A DNA stretch of 64,000 bases from Paraburkholderia nodosa DSM 21604 (GTDB lineage Bacteria > Pseudomonadota > Gammaproteobacteria > Burkholderiales > Burkholderiaceae), in the NCBI RefSeq assembly GCF_000519185.1, contig NZ_JAFA01000024.1, forward strand, positions 1-64,000. Reading direction: 5' to 3'. The position numbers and the translations under genes were made by a program. Below, in pieces: positions 17,611-25,849 of the stretch (its first letter is position 1; every line of letters starts with the position of its first letter). The notes under the pieces were generated by a model, which was given only the letters and a program-made list of their open reading frames with translations, was not told the DNA's origin and ran no database searches.

Positions 17611-18357
17611 ATGCGCCAGATCATTCTCGATACTGAAACCACAGGCCTGAACGCCCGCACGGGCGATCGCATCATCGAAATCGGCTGCGTCGAACTGGTG
17701 AACCGCCGGCTCACGGGCAACAACCTGCACTTCTACGTGAACCCGGAGCGCGACAGCGACCCGGGCGCACTCGCCGTGCACGGCCTCACGACCGAGTTTC
17801 TCTCCGACAAGCCGAAGTTCGCCGAAGTCGCGGACGAGATCCTCGACTTCATTCGCGAAGCGGACATCATCATCCACAACGCGCCTTTCGACATCGGCTT
17901 TCTCGACGCCGAACTCGCGCTGCTCGGCAAGCCGGGGTTCAAGGAGCACTGCGGCGAGGTGATCGACACGCTCGTGCAGGCCAAGCAGATCTTCCCCGGC
18001 AAGCGCAACTCGCTCGACGCCCTGTGCGACCGTTTCGGCATCAGCAACGCGCACCGCACGCTGCACGGCGCGCTGCTCGACTCGGAACTGCTCGCCGAGG
18101 TCTACCTCGCGATGACGCGCGGCCAGGAAAGCCTCGTCATCGACATGCTGGGCGAGCACGCCGCGCCCGGTGCGGCCGCCGCGCCGCGCATCCACCTCGA
18201 GTCGATCGATCTGCCGGTGGTCATGGCGAGCGACGAAGAAGTCGCCGAACACAACGCCGTGCTCGACGGTCTCGACAAGGCGATCAAAGGGACGTCGGTG
18301 TGGCGCACCGAGCCGGCTCCCGCCGAAGCCAATGCGGCCGATGCGCAAAATGCTTAA
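17611..18357 (+). CDS. dnaQ: DNA polymerase III epsilon subunit DnaQ (3'-5' proofreading exonuclease)
   Basis: Proofreading subunit of the replicative polymerase. It has 248 residues with the DEDDh exonuclease motifs: ExoI DTETTGL (Asp7, Glu9), ExoII NAPFDIGFLDAE, ExoIII HRTLHGALLDSELLAEVY. The C-terminal region (about 180-248) binds the alpha subunit and is Ala/Glu/Asp-rich. ATG at 17611 is preferred; an in-frame start at 17563 has no conservation. It lies 58 bp after rnhA and 49 bp before tRNA-Val, which may share its transcript. Confidence 0.97.
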   Translation: MRQIILDTETTGLNARTGDRIIEIGCVELVNRRLTGNNLHFYVNPERDSDPGALAVHGLTTEFLSDKPKFAEVADEILDFIREADIIIHNAPFDIGFLDAELALLGKPGFKEHCGEVIDTLVQAKQIFPGKRNSLDALCDRFGISNAHRTLHGALLDSELLAEVYLAMTRGQESLVIDMLGEHAAPGAAAAPRIHLESIDLPVVMASDEEVAEHNAVLDGLDKAIKGTSVWRTEPAPAEANAADAQNA

Positions 18358-18406
18358 AAAATGGCTTTACAAGATCGAAAACACCCTGCATAATTTCAAT
18401 CTCTTC

Positions 18407-18481
18407 GGGTGGTTAGCTCAGCGGTAGAGCACTGCCTTCACACGGCAGGGGTCACTGGTTCGATCCCAGTACTACCCACCA
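18407..18481 (+). tRNA. tRNA-Val (anticodon CAC)
   Basis: 75 nt with encoded CCA. Acceptor GGGTGGT pairs with ACTACCC, one G-U pair. The anticodon stem CTGCC/GGCAG encloses the loop TTCACAC, giving anticodon CAC (decodes GTG). The T-arm is ACTGG-TTCGATC-CCAGT. Directly downstream of dnaQ. Confidence 0.96.
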
Positions 18482-18518
18482 GAATTCCTGGTGTTGGTAA
18501 CGACAAACACCGAAGAAT

Positions 18519-18552
18519 AAAAGGCCTCGTTGCGAAAGCAACGAGGCCTTTT
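18519..18552 (+). terminator. Strong terminator after tRNA-Val
   Basis: 15-bp perfect stem AAAAGGCCTCGTTGC / GCAACGAGGCCTTTT closed by a GAAA tetraloop, ending in TTTT. It lies 37 bp past the tRNA and closes the methyltransferase-rnhA-dnaQ-tRNA unit. Confidence 0.93.
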
Positions 18553-18643
18553 GCTTTGGGCTTCGACTTTGCGCGAAATGTCTGGCCGGCGCGTTCCACT
18601 GTAAGCAATCCGAATCAAACGATCGACGGCGATCGCGCGCGCC

Positions 18644-19108
18644 CTACTCGCCGCCGGTATCGAGACCGATGCCGCGCGCCATGCCCGTGGCCGCGAACAC
18701 CATCACGACGAGCAAGAGCGTCTGCCATCTGCCGATGCGTGCGTATTTCGGCGCGCCGGTGAGATCCGGCACGTCGCCGCGCCGCACCGCGAGGCGCCAG
18801 CGCAGCAGCGCCATCATGGGTGCGATTTCGAGCAGAAGGATCAGCACGAGCGCAGCCATCTTCACGAGAAAGAGCGGTTCATGGATGTAGTACTCAGCGC
18901 CCTTCTCGAAACCGCCGAATGCACGCATGGCACCAGTCACGATCAGGACGACCGCGGAGCCGCCCCAGCCGTTGTCGGCGCTGAAGATCATCGGCAGGTC
19001 TTCGGTGGACGTGCAGCGGCGCAGGCCGCGTGTCCGCCGCAGGATCGAAGCGAGCGCGAAGCCGAAGGCGAGCAGATGAACGGCGGCGAGCAACCAGCGT
19101 ATCAGCAT
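18644..19108 (-). CDS. DUF2214-like four-helix membrane protein
   Basis: Small integral membrane protein of 154 residues with predicted helices at about 3-20, 50-66, 80-100 and 130-148. The motif DNGWGGSAVVLIVTGAMRAF and a helix starting EPLFLVKMAALVLILLLE fit the DUF2214 family of predicted membrane proteins with unknown function. ATG at 19108 with a perfect AAGGAG five nt upstream decides the start; a much longer frame in the same phase to 19789 lies antisense to the neighbouring gene's region and is not used. Co-directional with the next unknown membrane gene, 91 bp upstream. Confidence 0.72.
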   Translation of the reverse strand: MLIRWLLAAVHLLAFGFALASILRRTRGLRRCTSTEDLPMIFSADNGWGGSAVVLIVTGAMRAFGGFEKGAEYYIHEPLFLVKMAALVLILLLEIAPMMALLRWRLAVRRGDVPDLTGAPKYARIGRWQTLLLVVMVFAATGMARGIGLDTGGE

Positions 19109-19199
19109 TGCAACTCCTTCCGGTGGACGACAGGAACGGCAAGCAATGGTAAAGCGGCTCGAGCGCGGACGTCGCGCAATGCGTCCGGGCTGCCGGTCG

Positions 19200-20171
19200 T
19201 CAGACCTGCTTGAGCGCGGCGTCGAGGGCGCGTGCAGCCGTGCGGTCGCCTTCGGAGGCGAGCCCCACGCGAAACACAGTCTGACGGTTGTGGCCCGCCG
19301 CAGCCGGCGAATCCCAGAGCAATTCGATCTTTGCGCGGCGCGCGGGCTTCCCCGCAGGCGCCGCAGCAGAGGGGGCCGATGCCGCCCGCTGCACAGCGGG
19401 CGCGCCGGGCTCAGGCGTGGCCGCAGACTGGCTGGCCCCGGACGCTGCCGTGGAATCCCCGGAATCCGCGGAATCCGCAGCGGCAACCGGTGCGGCAACA
19501 CCAGCCGCGGGCGCGGGATCGTCGGACTGCACCGGTGCGGGCAAGAGCGCGGGTGCGGACGCAACCGCGTCGCCCTGCGGCGCACCGGAGAGCCAACGCA
19601 CCGACAGCTCGCGGGCATCGTACTGACCGACCTTGCGGCTCTCCTGCCAGACGACCGTCGTGCGCGTCGCAGCATCGATCGAAACGGCGAAGCGGCCGAT
19701 CGCGAAGCGCCGCGCCGCGAAGTTGCTACGCCAGAGCGCGCGCGGGCGGCAGATCCAGACCACGGCGGCATAGAGCGCGGGCGCAGCAACGAGCCAGCCG
19801 TTGGTATCGGCCACGGCGTGGAAGGTGCGCCGCCAGCCGGCGGTCCACACGAACACGCCGATCGAGCCGATCGCGAACAAAAAGCCGAGCACGCCGAAAA
19901 AGCGCAGCGCCTGGCGCAGCCACTGCGGCAGCGGGTGAAACGGCCGCTCGACGCGCGCCCTGGCGCCCGGCAGCACGATCAGCAGAAACAGGAAGACGAG
20001 ATTCAGGCTCGCCGCCGGCGACGACGCCATGCCTTCCAGCGCGGCGACGAAGTTCATTTGCGCCATGGAGTGCAGCCAGCGCGCGAGGATCACGAGCCCG
20101 ATCGCGCGCAGCGCGAAAAGCGTCCCGGCACCGGGTACGGTGGCCGTGGGCGTCGGTCGGGTTCTGGCCAA
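19200..20171 (-). CDS. Unrecognised multi-helix membrane protein with Ala/Pro-rich insert
   Basis: I do not recognise this 323-residue protein. Predicted membrane segments lie at about 18-36, 53-70, 90-110 and 127-145. A soluble part with REL/VRW motifs follows (about 160-205), then a low-complexity Ala/Pro/Ser/Asp linker (about 205-285), then a short C-terminal segment KIELLWDSPAAAGHNRQTVF. The start is TTG at 20171, supported by GAGGAG at the right distance. Its presumed leader carries the three-copy hairpin array (20183-20332) and a TATAAT box (20371-20376). Function unknown; co-occurrence with the DUF2214 gene downstream suggests a shared membrane role, which is inference. Confidence 0.75.
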   Translation of the reverse strand: MARTRPTPTATVPGAGTLFALRAIGLVILARWLHSMAQMNFVAALEGMASSPAASLNLVFLFLLIVLPGARARVERPFHPLPQWLRQALRFFGVLGFLFAIGSIGVFVWTAGWRRTFHAVADTNGWLVAAPALYAAVVWICRPRALWRSNFAARRFAIGRFAVSIDAATRTTVVWQESRKVGQYDARELSVRWLSGAPQGDAVASAPALLPAPVQSDDPAPAAGVAAPVAAADSADSGDSTAASGASQSAATPEPGAPAVQRAASAPSAAAPAGKPARRAKIELLWDSPAAAGHNRQTVFRVGLASEGDRTAARALDAALKQV

Positions 20172-20182
20172 GGTATTCTCCT

Positions 20183-20332
20183 CTGTCGACCAGAGTTGAC
20201 GCTTTAGCGTCTTACTCTGGTCCCATGCATAGCTGTCGACCAGAGTTGACGCTTTAGCGTCTTACTCCGGTCCCATGCAAAACTGTCGACCAGAGTTCGC
20301 GCTTTGGCACGTTACTCTGGTCCCATGCAAAG
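20183..20332 (-). repeat. Three tandem 50-bp units, each forming a hairpin
   Basis: Units begin at 20183, 20233 and 20283, exact period 50 bp. Each holds a 9-bp outer stem (GACCAGAGT / ACTCTGGTC) and, after a small asymmetric loop, a 5-bp inner stem with a 4-nt loop. In unit 3 the inner stem has changed on both sides (GACGC/GCGTC to CGUGC/GCGCG on the minus strand), keeping all pairs with one U-G wobble. In unit 2 one outer pair becomes G-U on the minus strand. On the plus strand both changes would be A-C mismatches. This supports a minus-strand RNA structure, in the leader of the gene starting at 20171. The last unit ends 11 nt from that start, next to its ribosome binding site. No known family recognised. 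Confidence 0.85.
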
Positions 20333-20370
20333 CACGCTTTCGTGGGCGCCGCGGATTTTACGGCACGGCC

Positions 20371-20376
20371 ATTATA
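20371..20376 (-). promoter_or_regulatory. Putative -10 box upstream of the hairpin array
   Basis: Minus strand TATAAT (20376-20371), perfect consensus, no good -35 at 16-18 bp. A start near 20364 would produce a leader of about 190 nt containing all three hairpins. Confidence 0.4.
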
Positions 20377-20420
20377 GGGACATTGAGCGTGCGCCTCACC
20401 CGCCGCCGCCGCGAATGTGA

Positions 20421-20451
20421 CAACGCCCCGGTGCATGGCACCGGGGCGTTG
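20421..20451 (-). terminator. GC-rich hairpin after the glycosyltransferase gene
   Basis: CAACGCCCCGGTGC / GCACCGGGGCGTTG, a 14-bp perfect stem with a 3-nt loop, 53 bp past the stop at 20505. There is no T-run after it, only TCACATT, so termination would be weak or Rho-assisted; a role as transcript-stabilising hairpin is equally possible. Confidence 0.45.
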
Positions 20452-20504
20452 GGGAACAGCGGGAAAACCGGCGCGCCGCAGCGCGTCCGTTTTCAGTACA
20501 TACC

Positions 20505-21569
20505 TTAGCCGGCGTTGACTTCGCGCAGCACGGTGCGATGCTTCTGGCGCAGCAGTTCTTCGTACACGGCCACGTAGTTGCGTGCCATTACCTTCGACGA
20601 GAAGCGTGCCTCGAACGCGGCGCGCACTTTCTCGCGCGGCAGCGTCGACAGACGCTTGACCGCCGCGACTGCGCTGATTTCGTCTTCCACGACGAAGCCC
20701 GACACGCCGTTCTCGATGACTTCCGGCACCGAACCGCGCTTGAACGCGATGACCGGCGTACCGCAGGCCATGGCTTCGATCATGACGAGGCCGAAGGGCT
20801 CCGGCCAGTCGATCGGGAACACCAGGGCACGCGCATTGCCGAGGAACTCACGCTTTTCGTGCTCGCCGATTTCGCCGATGTACTCGACATGCGGCAACGC
20901 CATCAGCGGCTTGATGACTTCTTCGTAATAGGCGCGGTCGGCCTTGTCGATCTTGGCGGCGACCTTGAGCTTCATGCCCGCCTGGCCGGCGATGCGAATC
21001 GCGCGGTCAAGGCCCTTCTCCGGCGAGACGCGGCCGAGGAATGCGAGGTAGCCGGGCTCGACGTTCGGAATCGGCGTGAGCACGTCTTCCGGCAGGCCGT
21101 GGTACACGGTCTGCTGCCAGTTGGCTTGCTGCAGCGGAATGCGCTGGTTGTCCGAGATCGAAACCACCGGCACGTCGTTGAACGCGCTGAACACCGGCTG
21201 CAGTTCCGGCAGGTCCAGACGGCCGTGCATGGTCGTGACGAACGGCACCGGCTGGCGCTGGAACAGCGAGAACGGGTAGTAGTCGATGTGGAAGTGCAGC
21301 ACGTCGAACTCGTCCGCGCGGCGGCGAACTTCTTCGAGCAGCAGCATGTGCGGAGCCATCACATCGCGAATCGTGGGGTCGAGGCGCAGTGCCTGCGGCC
21401 AGAACGCTTCGAGCTTTGCCGAGGTGATCGAATCGCCGCTGGCGAACAGCGTGACATCGTGGCCCTGTTCGACAAGTGCTTCGGTCAGGTAGGAGACCAC
21501 CCGTTCCGTGCCGCCGTACAGCTTGGGAGGAACCGCCTCGTGCAACGGAGCGATTTGAGCGATTCGCAT
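20505..21569 (-). CDS. GT4-family glycosyltransferase
   Basis: GT-B fold glycosyltransferase of family 4, 354 residues, substrate unknown. The N-terminal domain begins MRIAQIAPLHEAVPPKLYGG (glycine loop). In the C-terminal domain FLGRVSPEKGLDRAI and the E-x7-E type motif EPFGLVMIEAMACGTPVIAF are typical of GT4 enzymes using nucleotide sugars. No signal peptide or membrane segment, so cytoplasmic. ATG at 21569 with AAGGAG nine nt upstream decides the start; an extension to 21746 has no family match. It stands next to an ABC exporter and otsBA, which hints at an osmoprotectant or surface-sugar context. Confidence 0.88.
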   Translation of the reverse strand: MRIAQIAPLHEAVPPKLYGGTERVVSYLTEALVEQGHDVTLFASGDSITSAKLEAFWPQALRLDPTIRDVMAPHMLLLEEVRRRADEFDVLHFHIDYYPFSLFQRQPVPFVTTMHGRLDLPELQPVFSAFNDVPVVSISDNQRIPLQQANWQQTVYHGLPEDVLTPIPNVEPGYLAFLGRVSPEKGLDRAIRIAGQAGMKLKVAAKIDKADRAYYEEVIKPLMALPHVEYIGEIGEHEKREFLGNARALVFPIDWPEPFGLVMIEAMACGTPVIAFKRGSVPEVIENGVSGFVVEDEISAVAAVKRLSTLPREKVRAAFEARFSSKVMARNYVAVYEELLRQKHRTVLREVNAG

Positions 21570-22342
21570 AGTGGTGAACTCCTTCCTCGTAATAAATCGG
21601 GCAATAGACTGCAAATTTGACAATCGACCTATGCAGGCTGCGGCTTCCTTGTCGCCACGCGCCTTACAGGCGTTCCGTACCGCTAACCGCGCCGGAAATC
21701 CGGACACAGACCCGACGCAGTTGTGAAGCGGCAAGAGAGCGCACACGCGGCGGTTCAGGCGGTAAACGCGCAGGGTTCGCGGCCGTTGACATAGAAGCTG
21801 TCAAATTCCCTACGCCGTCCGAGTCGGCATTATCCCGGTCCAGGGTAAATACCGGCTAGATCATTTCAAAGTCTTTACGTTGTTACAAACCGGAAACACT
21901 CCGCAACCCATTGTTTTCCAAGAGAGTTCTAGATTGGGTGTTGCGCTGCGGGAAACAACTGCGCGCGATTGTCGCGGCAACGGTGCGCATCAATCGATCG
22001 CGCTCGTTTCCTGGTTGGCAAGCGGCACGCAGCGAGCAAGCACAGCGCTTTTCCGAATGCAATCCGTGATTCTATCTCTAAAACCCTTATCTCTAAAACG
22101 GTCCGGGATTCCTGTTGAACCTCCGCTGCAACAACGTGTCCCCAATCTGTATCCCGCGCTATCGTGTCGCGATATGATGCGCGTCCGCCGGGCACAGGCG
22201 GTGCGCCAGGCGCATGGGGTGTTTACAATGCGGTAAGTCCGCCTTCGTTGCCGCGCGCCCGAAGCCCTTCGTCGCCTCAGCGCCAGCTATCTTCCTTTGA
22301 ACTTGCACGGACGAAATTCCGTCAGACCGACCACCCGATCAA
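21570..22342. other. 773-bp divergent intergenic region
   Basis: Largest gene-free stretch apart from the window end. It holds the promoters of the leftward glycosyltransferase and the rightward ABC exporter. Visible elements: the inverted repeat TTGACA-N7-TGTCAA (21786-21804), and a 12-bp direct repeat TATCTCTAAAAC at 22073-22084 and 22088-22099 (15-bp period). No tRNA or supported small protein was seen. Confidence 0.6.
22073..22099. repeat. 12-bp direct repeat, two copies
   Basis: TATCTCTAAAAC occurs at 22073-22084 and 22088-22099, separated by 3 bp. It is about 245 bp upstream of the ABC exporter start and could be a tandem binding site. Confidence 0.6.
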
Positions 22343-24178
22343 TTGGAACATCTGACCATCGCACAGCGTAACGCCCACAACGCAAAGCTTGCGAGCTATG
22401 CGCGGCGCCCGCTCGCGTTCCTTTTCAGCTACATCAAGCGCCACCCGTTCGCCCACACCGTCGTGCTCGCCAGCGTGTTCGCGGCCGTCGGCTGCGCGCT
22501 TGCCTCGCAGTACGCGATCAAGCATCTGATCGACGTGCTCGGAACGGGACGCCATCATCCGGGCCCGCTGTGGACCGCGTTCGCCATCCTCGTCGGCCTG
22601 ATCGCCGCCGACAACCTGCTCTGGCGGGTCGGCGGCTGGTTCGCGGCGCACACCTTCGTCACCGTGACGGGCGACCTGCGGCGCGACCTCTTCCAGTACC
22701 TGAGCGGACACTCGCCCACTTACTACGCCGAAAAGCAGCCCGGCACGCTCGCCAGCCGCATCACCGCGACGTCGAACGCCGTCTACACGGCCGAGAACAC
22801 CACCGCCTGGAACGTGCTGCCGCCCTGTATCGCCGTGGCCGGCGCGATCGTCATGATCATTGCCGTGAATCCGCTGATGGCGGCCGGCCTGTTGCTCTGC
22901 TCGGCGATCCTTTCGGTGATCCTCTTCAAGCTGGCCGGGCGCGGCTCGTCGCGCCACCACACCTTCGCCTCGAAAGCGGCCGCGGTGGATGGCGAGCTCG
23001 TCGACGTGATCGGCAACATGGCGCTCGTGCGCGCCTTCGGCATGACGTTCCGCGAGCAAAAGCGCTTCGGCTCGACCGTCAAGGCCGAACTCGACGCGCG
23101 CCGCTCGAGCCTGCTCTACCTCGAAAAGCTGCGTCTGCTGCACGCCGTGATCACGGCCATGCTGTCCGCCGGCCTGCTTGGCTGGGCGCTGTGGCTCTGG
23201 GATCAGGGCAAGGCGACGTCGGGCGACATCGTGCTGGTCAGCTCGCTCGGCTTCACGATCCTGCACGGCACGCGCGACCTGGCCGTGGCGCTCGTGGACG
23301 TGACCCAGCACGTGGCACGCCTCGCCGAGGCCGTGCAGACACTGCTGGAGCCGCATGGCATGCCCGACCGTGACGACGCCAAGGAGCTCGTGGCCCAGGG
23401 CGGCCGCGTCGATTTCGAGGGCGTGACCTTCGCGTATCCGCACCGCAAGGCGATCCTCGACCATTTCGACCTGCGCATCGAGGCCGGCCAGCGCGTGGGC
23501 CTGATCGGCAAATCGGGCGCGGGCAAGACCACGGTGCTCGCACTGCTGCAGCACTTCTACGACGCCCAGGGCGGCGCCATCAAGATCGACGGCCAGAACA
23601 TCGCGCAGGTCACCCAGGACAGCCTGCGCCATGCCATCGCGCTCGTGCCGCAGGACATCTCGCTGCTGCACCGCTCGATCTACGAAAACATCGCCTACGG
23701 CCGCCCCGAGGCGAGCCGCGAGGAAGTGCTCGCCGCGGCCCGCGAAGCGCGCTGCGCCGAATTCATCGAGGCGATGCCCGAGGGCTACGACACGATCGTG
23801 GGCGACCGCGGTGTAAAGCTGTCGGGCGGCCAGCGCCAGCGCATCGCGATCGCGCGCGCCATTCTCAAGAATTCGCCGATCCTGCTGCTCGACGAAGCCA
23901 CCTCGGCGCTCGACAGCGCGTCCGAAGAGGCCATCCAGCAGGCGCTCGACCGGCTGATGGTGGGCCGCACGGTGATCGCGATCGCGCACCGCCTCTCCAC
24001 GCTCAACAACTTCGACCGCATCATCGTGATGAGCACAGGCAAGGTGATCGACGACGGCAGTCCGGAAGAGCTGCGCAACCGTCCGGGCCTCTACCGCGAC
24101 CTCCTCGCGAAGCAGTACGGCAAGCAGTCCACGCTGCATCTGGGCAGCAAGAAGGCAGACGAAAAGCACGTGGCCTGA
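22343..24178 (+). CDS. ABC exporter, membrane and ATPase domains fused (MsbA-like)
   Basis: Half-transporter of 611 residues that should act as a homodimeric exporter in the inner membrane; substrate unknown. The N-terminal domain (about 20-320) has six predicted helices. The C-terminal nucleotide-binding domain has Walker A GKSGAGKTT, Q-loop LVPQDISLL, signature LSGGQRQRIAIARAI, Walker B ILLLDEATSALD and the switch His in IAIAHRLS, all intact. The first start in frame after a stop is TTG at 22343; there is no clear ribosome binding site, so the true start is uncertain. Lipid or glycoconjugate export fits the family and the glycosyltransferase next door, but this is inference. Confidence 0.9.
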   Translation: MEHLTIAQRNAHNAKLASYARRPLAFLFSYIKRHPFAHTVVLASVFAAVGCALASQYAIKHLIDVLGTGRHHPGPLWTAFAILVGLIAADNLLWRVGGWFAAHTFVTVTGDLRRDLFQYLSGHSPTYYAEKQPGTLASRITATSNAVYTAENTTAWNVLPPCIAVAGAIVMIIAVNPLMAAGLLLCSAILSVILFKLAGRGSSRHHTFASKAAAVDGELVDVIGNMALVRAFGMTFREQKRFGSTVKAELDARRSSLLYLEKLRLLHAVITAMLSAGLLGWALWLWDQGKATSGDIVLVSSLGFTILHGTRDLAVALVDVTQHVARLAEAVQTLLEPHGMPDRDDAKELVAQGGRVDFEGVTFAYPHRKAILDHFDLRIEAGQRVGLIGKSGAGKTTVLALLQHFYDAQGGAIKIDGQNIAQVTQDSLRHAIALVPQDISLLHRSIYENIAYGRPEASREEVLAAAREARCAEFIEAMPEGYDTIVGDRGVKLSGGQRQRIAIARAILKNSPILLLDEATSALDSASEEAIQQALDRLMVGRTVIAIAHRLSTLNNFDRIIVMSTGKVIDDGSPEELRNRPGLYRDLLAKQYGKQSTLHLGSKKADEKHVA

Positions 24179-24232
24179 CATCGGGCAGGCGGGCGCGTCG
24201 CCCGCTGCGCCTTGCCCCAGACGCCCGGACGC

Positions 24233-24275
24233 AAAAAAGCCGCTTCAGTGCATCGACTGAAGCGGCTTTTTTTTT
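24233..24275. terminator. Bidirectional terminator between the ABC exporter and otsA
   Basis: AAAAAAGCCGCTTCAGT / ACTGAAGCGGCTTTTTTTTT with a 6-nt loop: an 11-bp GC-containing stem continued by A-T pairs and a nine-T run on the plus side. Confidence 0.94.
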
Positions 24276-24306
24276 GCTCTCGCGTGGGCGCGCGAGGCGC
24301 GGGTGC

Positions 24307-25737
24307 TCAGCCCTGCGCGCGCTCGAGCGGCGGCACGCTTACCCCTTGCCGCACGCTGACCTGGCCGAGATCGCGCATGAAGCGGTCGCGCCAGACCGAG
24401 ACATTGTTCTCGCGCAACTGGACCATCATGTCCTGATAGCGCGCGAGGCGCTCGGCAAGCGGCATGGCAAGCGCGGTGCCCAGCGCATCGGCCATGCCGT
24501 CGATATCGAGCGGATTGACGATCAGCGCGCCCGACAGCTCCTGCGCCGCGCCGGCGAAACGCGAGAGCACGAGCACGCCCGGATCCTCGGGATCCTGCGC
24601 CGACACGTATTCCTTGGCGACGAGGTTCATACCGTCGCGCAGCGGCGTGACGTAGCCGACGTTCGACGCCCGGAACAGCGCGGCGAGCACCGCCCGTTCG
24701 TACTGGCGGTGGATGTACCAGATCGGCGTCCAGTCGAGTTCCGCGTAACGGCCGTTGATGCGCCCCGACTCCGCCTCGAGGCGCAGCCGGATGTCCTGAT
24801 ACGCGTGCAGGTCGGCGCGCGTAGGCGGCGCGATCTGCACGAACGAGACCTTGTTGCGCTGCGCCGGCGCGTGGTCGAGCAGGCGTTCGAAGGCGCGAAA
24901 GCGCTCCACGAGCCCCTTCGAGTAGTCGAGCCGGTCCACGCTCATGATGACCTTTCGCCCATGCAGCGTGGACTTGAGCGTGCGCACCGGCTTGCCGCGC
25001 TCGCCGGCCTTGGCGAGTTCCGCGATCTCGTCGGGATAGACGCCGATCGGGTAGTCGCCCGCGCAGAGCGTCTGCCCGAACGCTTCGATGCGCGTGAGGC
25101 CGTCCGGCTGCATCGCCGTCGTGCCTCCCGCCTCGTTCACGATGTAATCGCAGAAGGCGCGCAGATCGGGTTTAGTCTGGAAGCCGAGCAGGTCGAACGC
25201 GCACAGCGCCTGAACCAGCTCGCGATGCGGCGGCACCGCCAGCAGCACCTGCGAGGCCGGAAACGGAATGTGCAGGAAGAAGCCGATGCGGTTCTTCACG
25301 CCGCCCGCGCGCAGCGCCTGGGCGAACGGAATGAGGTGATAGTCGTGGACCCAGATCACGTCGTCTTCGCGCAGCAGCGGCACGAGCTGCTGCGCGAGCC
25401 ACGCGTTCACGCGACTGTAGCCCTCGTACTCGTGGCGGTCGTACTGGACGAGATCGGCGCGGTAGTGGAACGCGGGCCACAGCGTCGCGTTCGAGAAACC
25501 GCGGTAGTACTGGTCATAGTCGCGCCGCAACAGGCCAATGGTGGCGAAGGTCACGGGCCCGCGCTCTTCGAGCGCGATCTGCGGCTGGCCGGAGGTGAGC
25601 ACGTCCCCGCTCCAGCCGAACCACATGCCGCCGGTTTCCTTGAGCGCGTCGTACACGCCCACCGCGAGGCCGCCCGCGGCCGGACCGCCTTCGGAAATCG
25701 GCGCGACGCGGTTCGACACGATGATCAATCGGCTCAT
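24307..25737 (-). CDS. otsA: Trehalose-6-phosphate synthase OtsA
   Basis: GT20 enzyme joining UDP-glucose and glucose-6-phosphate into trehalose-6-phosphate. It has 476 residues (E. coli 474). Motifs: SNRVAPISEGGPAAGGLAVG (donor/acceptor loop), VWVHDYHLIPFA, VDRLDYSKGL (Arg and Lys for UDP-glucose phosphates) and LVLSRFAGAAQEL near the C-terminus. ATG at 25737. It follows otsB in the same direction (112-bp gap), the usual pair order. Trehalose protects against osmotic and desiccation stress; regulation is not evident from sequence. Confidence 0.97.
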   Translation of the reverse strand: MSRLIIVSNRVAPISEGGPAAGGLAVGVYDALKETGGMWFGWSGDVLTSGQPQIALEERGPVTFATIGLLRRDYDQYYRGFSNATLWPAFHYRADLVQYDRHEYEGYSRVNAWLAQQLVPLLREDDVIWVHDYHLIPFAQALRAGGVKNRIGFFLHIPFPASQVLLAVPPHRELVQALCAFDLLGFQTKPDLRAFCDYIVNEAGGTTAMQPDGLTRIEAFGQTLCAGDYPIGVYPDEIAELAKAGERGKPVRTLKSTLHGRKVIMSVDRLDYSKGLVERFRAFERLLDHAPAQRNKVSFVQIAPPTRADLHAYQDIRLRLEAESGRINGRYAELDWTPIWYIHRQYERAVLAALFRASNVGYVTPLRDGMNLVAKEYVSAQDPEDPGVLVLSRFAGAAQELSGALIVNPLDIDGMADALGTALAMPLAERLARYQDMMVQLRENNVSVWRDRFMRDLGQVSVRQGVSVPPLERAQG

Positions 25738-25849
25738 GAGGGGCGGGGTCCGTGCAGGAAATCAGGAAGGCGTGGCGCGTGCGAGGCGAGGCCTCGGCTC
25801 GGGCAAGTCAGTCGATCTACGTGGGCAATGAAGCGAGGCATGCGCGCGG

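Larger units (their letters stand above)
20172..20504. other. 333-bp gene-free leader region
   Basis: Contains the three-copy hairpin repeat (20183-20332), a minus-strand -10 box (20371-20376) and a 14-15 bp GC hairpin at 20421-20451 behind the glycosyltransferase gene. No coding sequence. Confidence 0.75.

Noticed and set aside
20183..20332. Tandem 50-bp units as a CRISPR array
   Set aside because: Units are contiguous and nearly identical over their whole length, so there are no spacers, and no cas genes are nearby.
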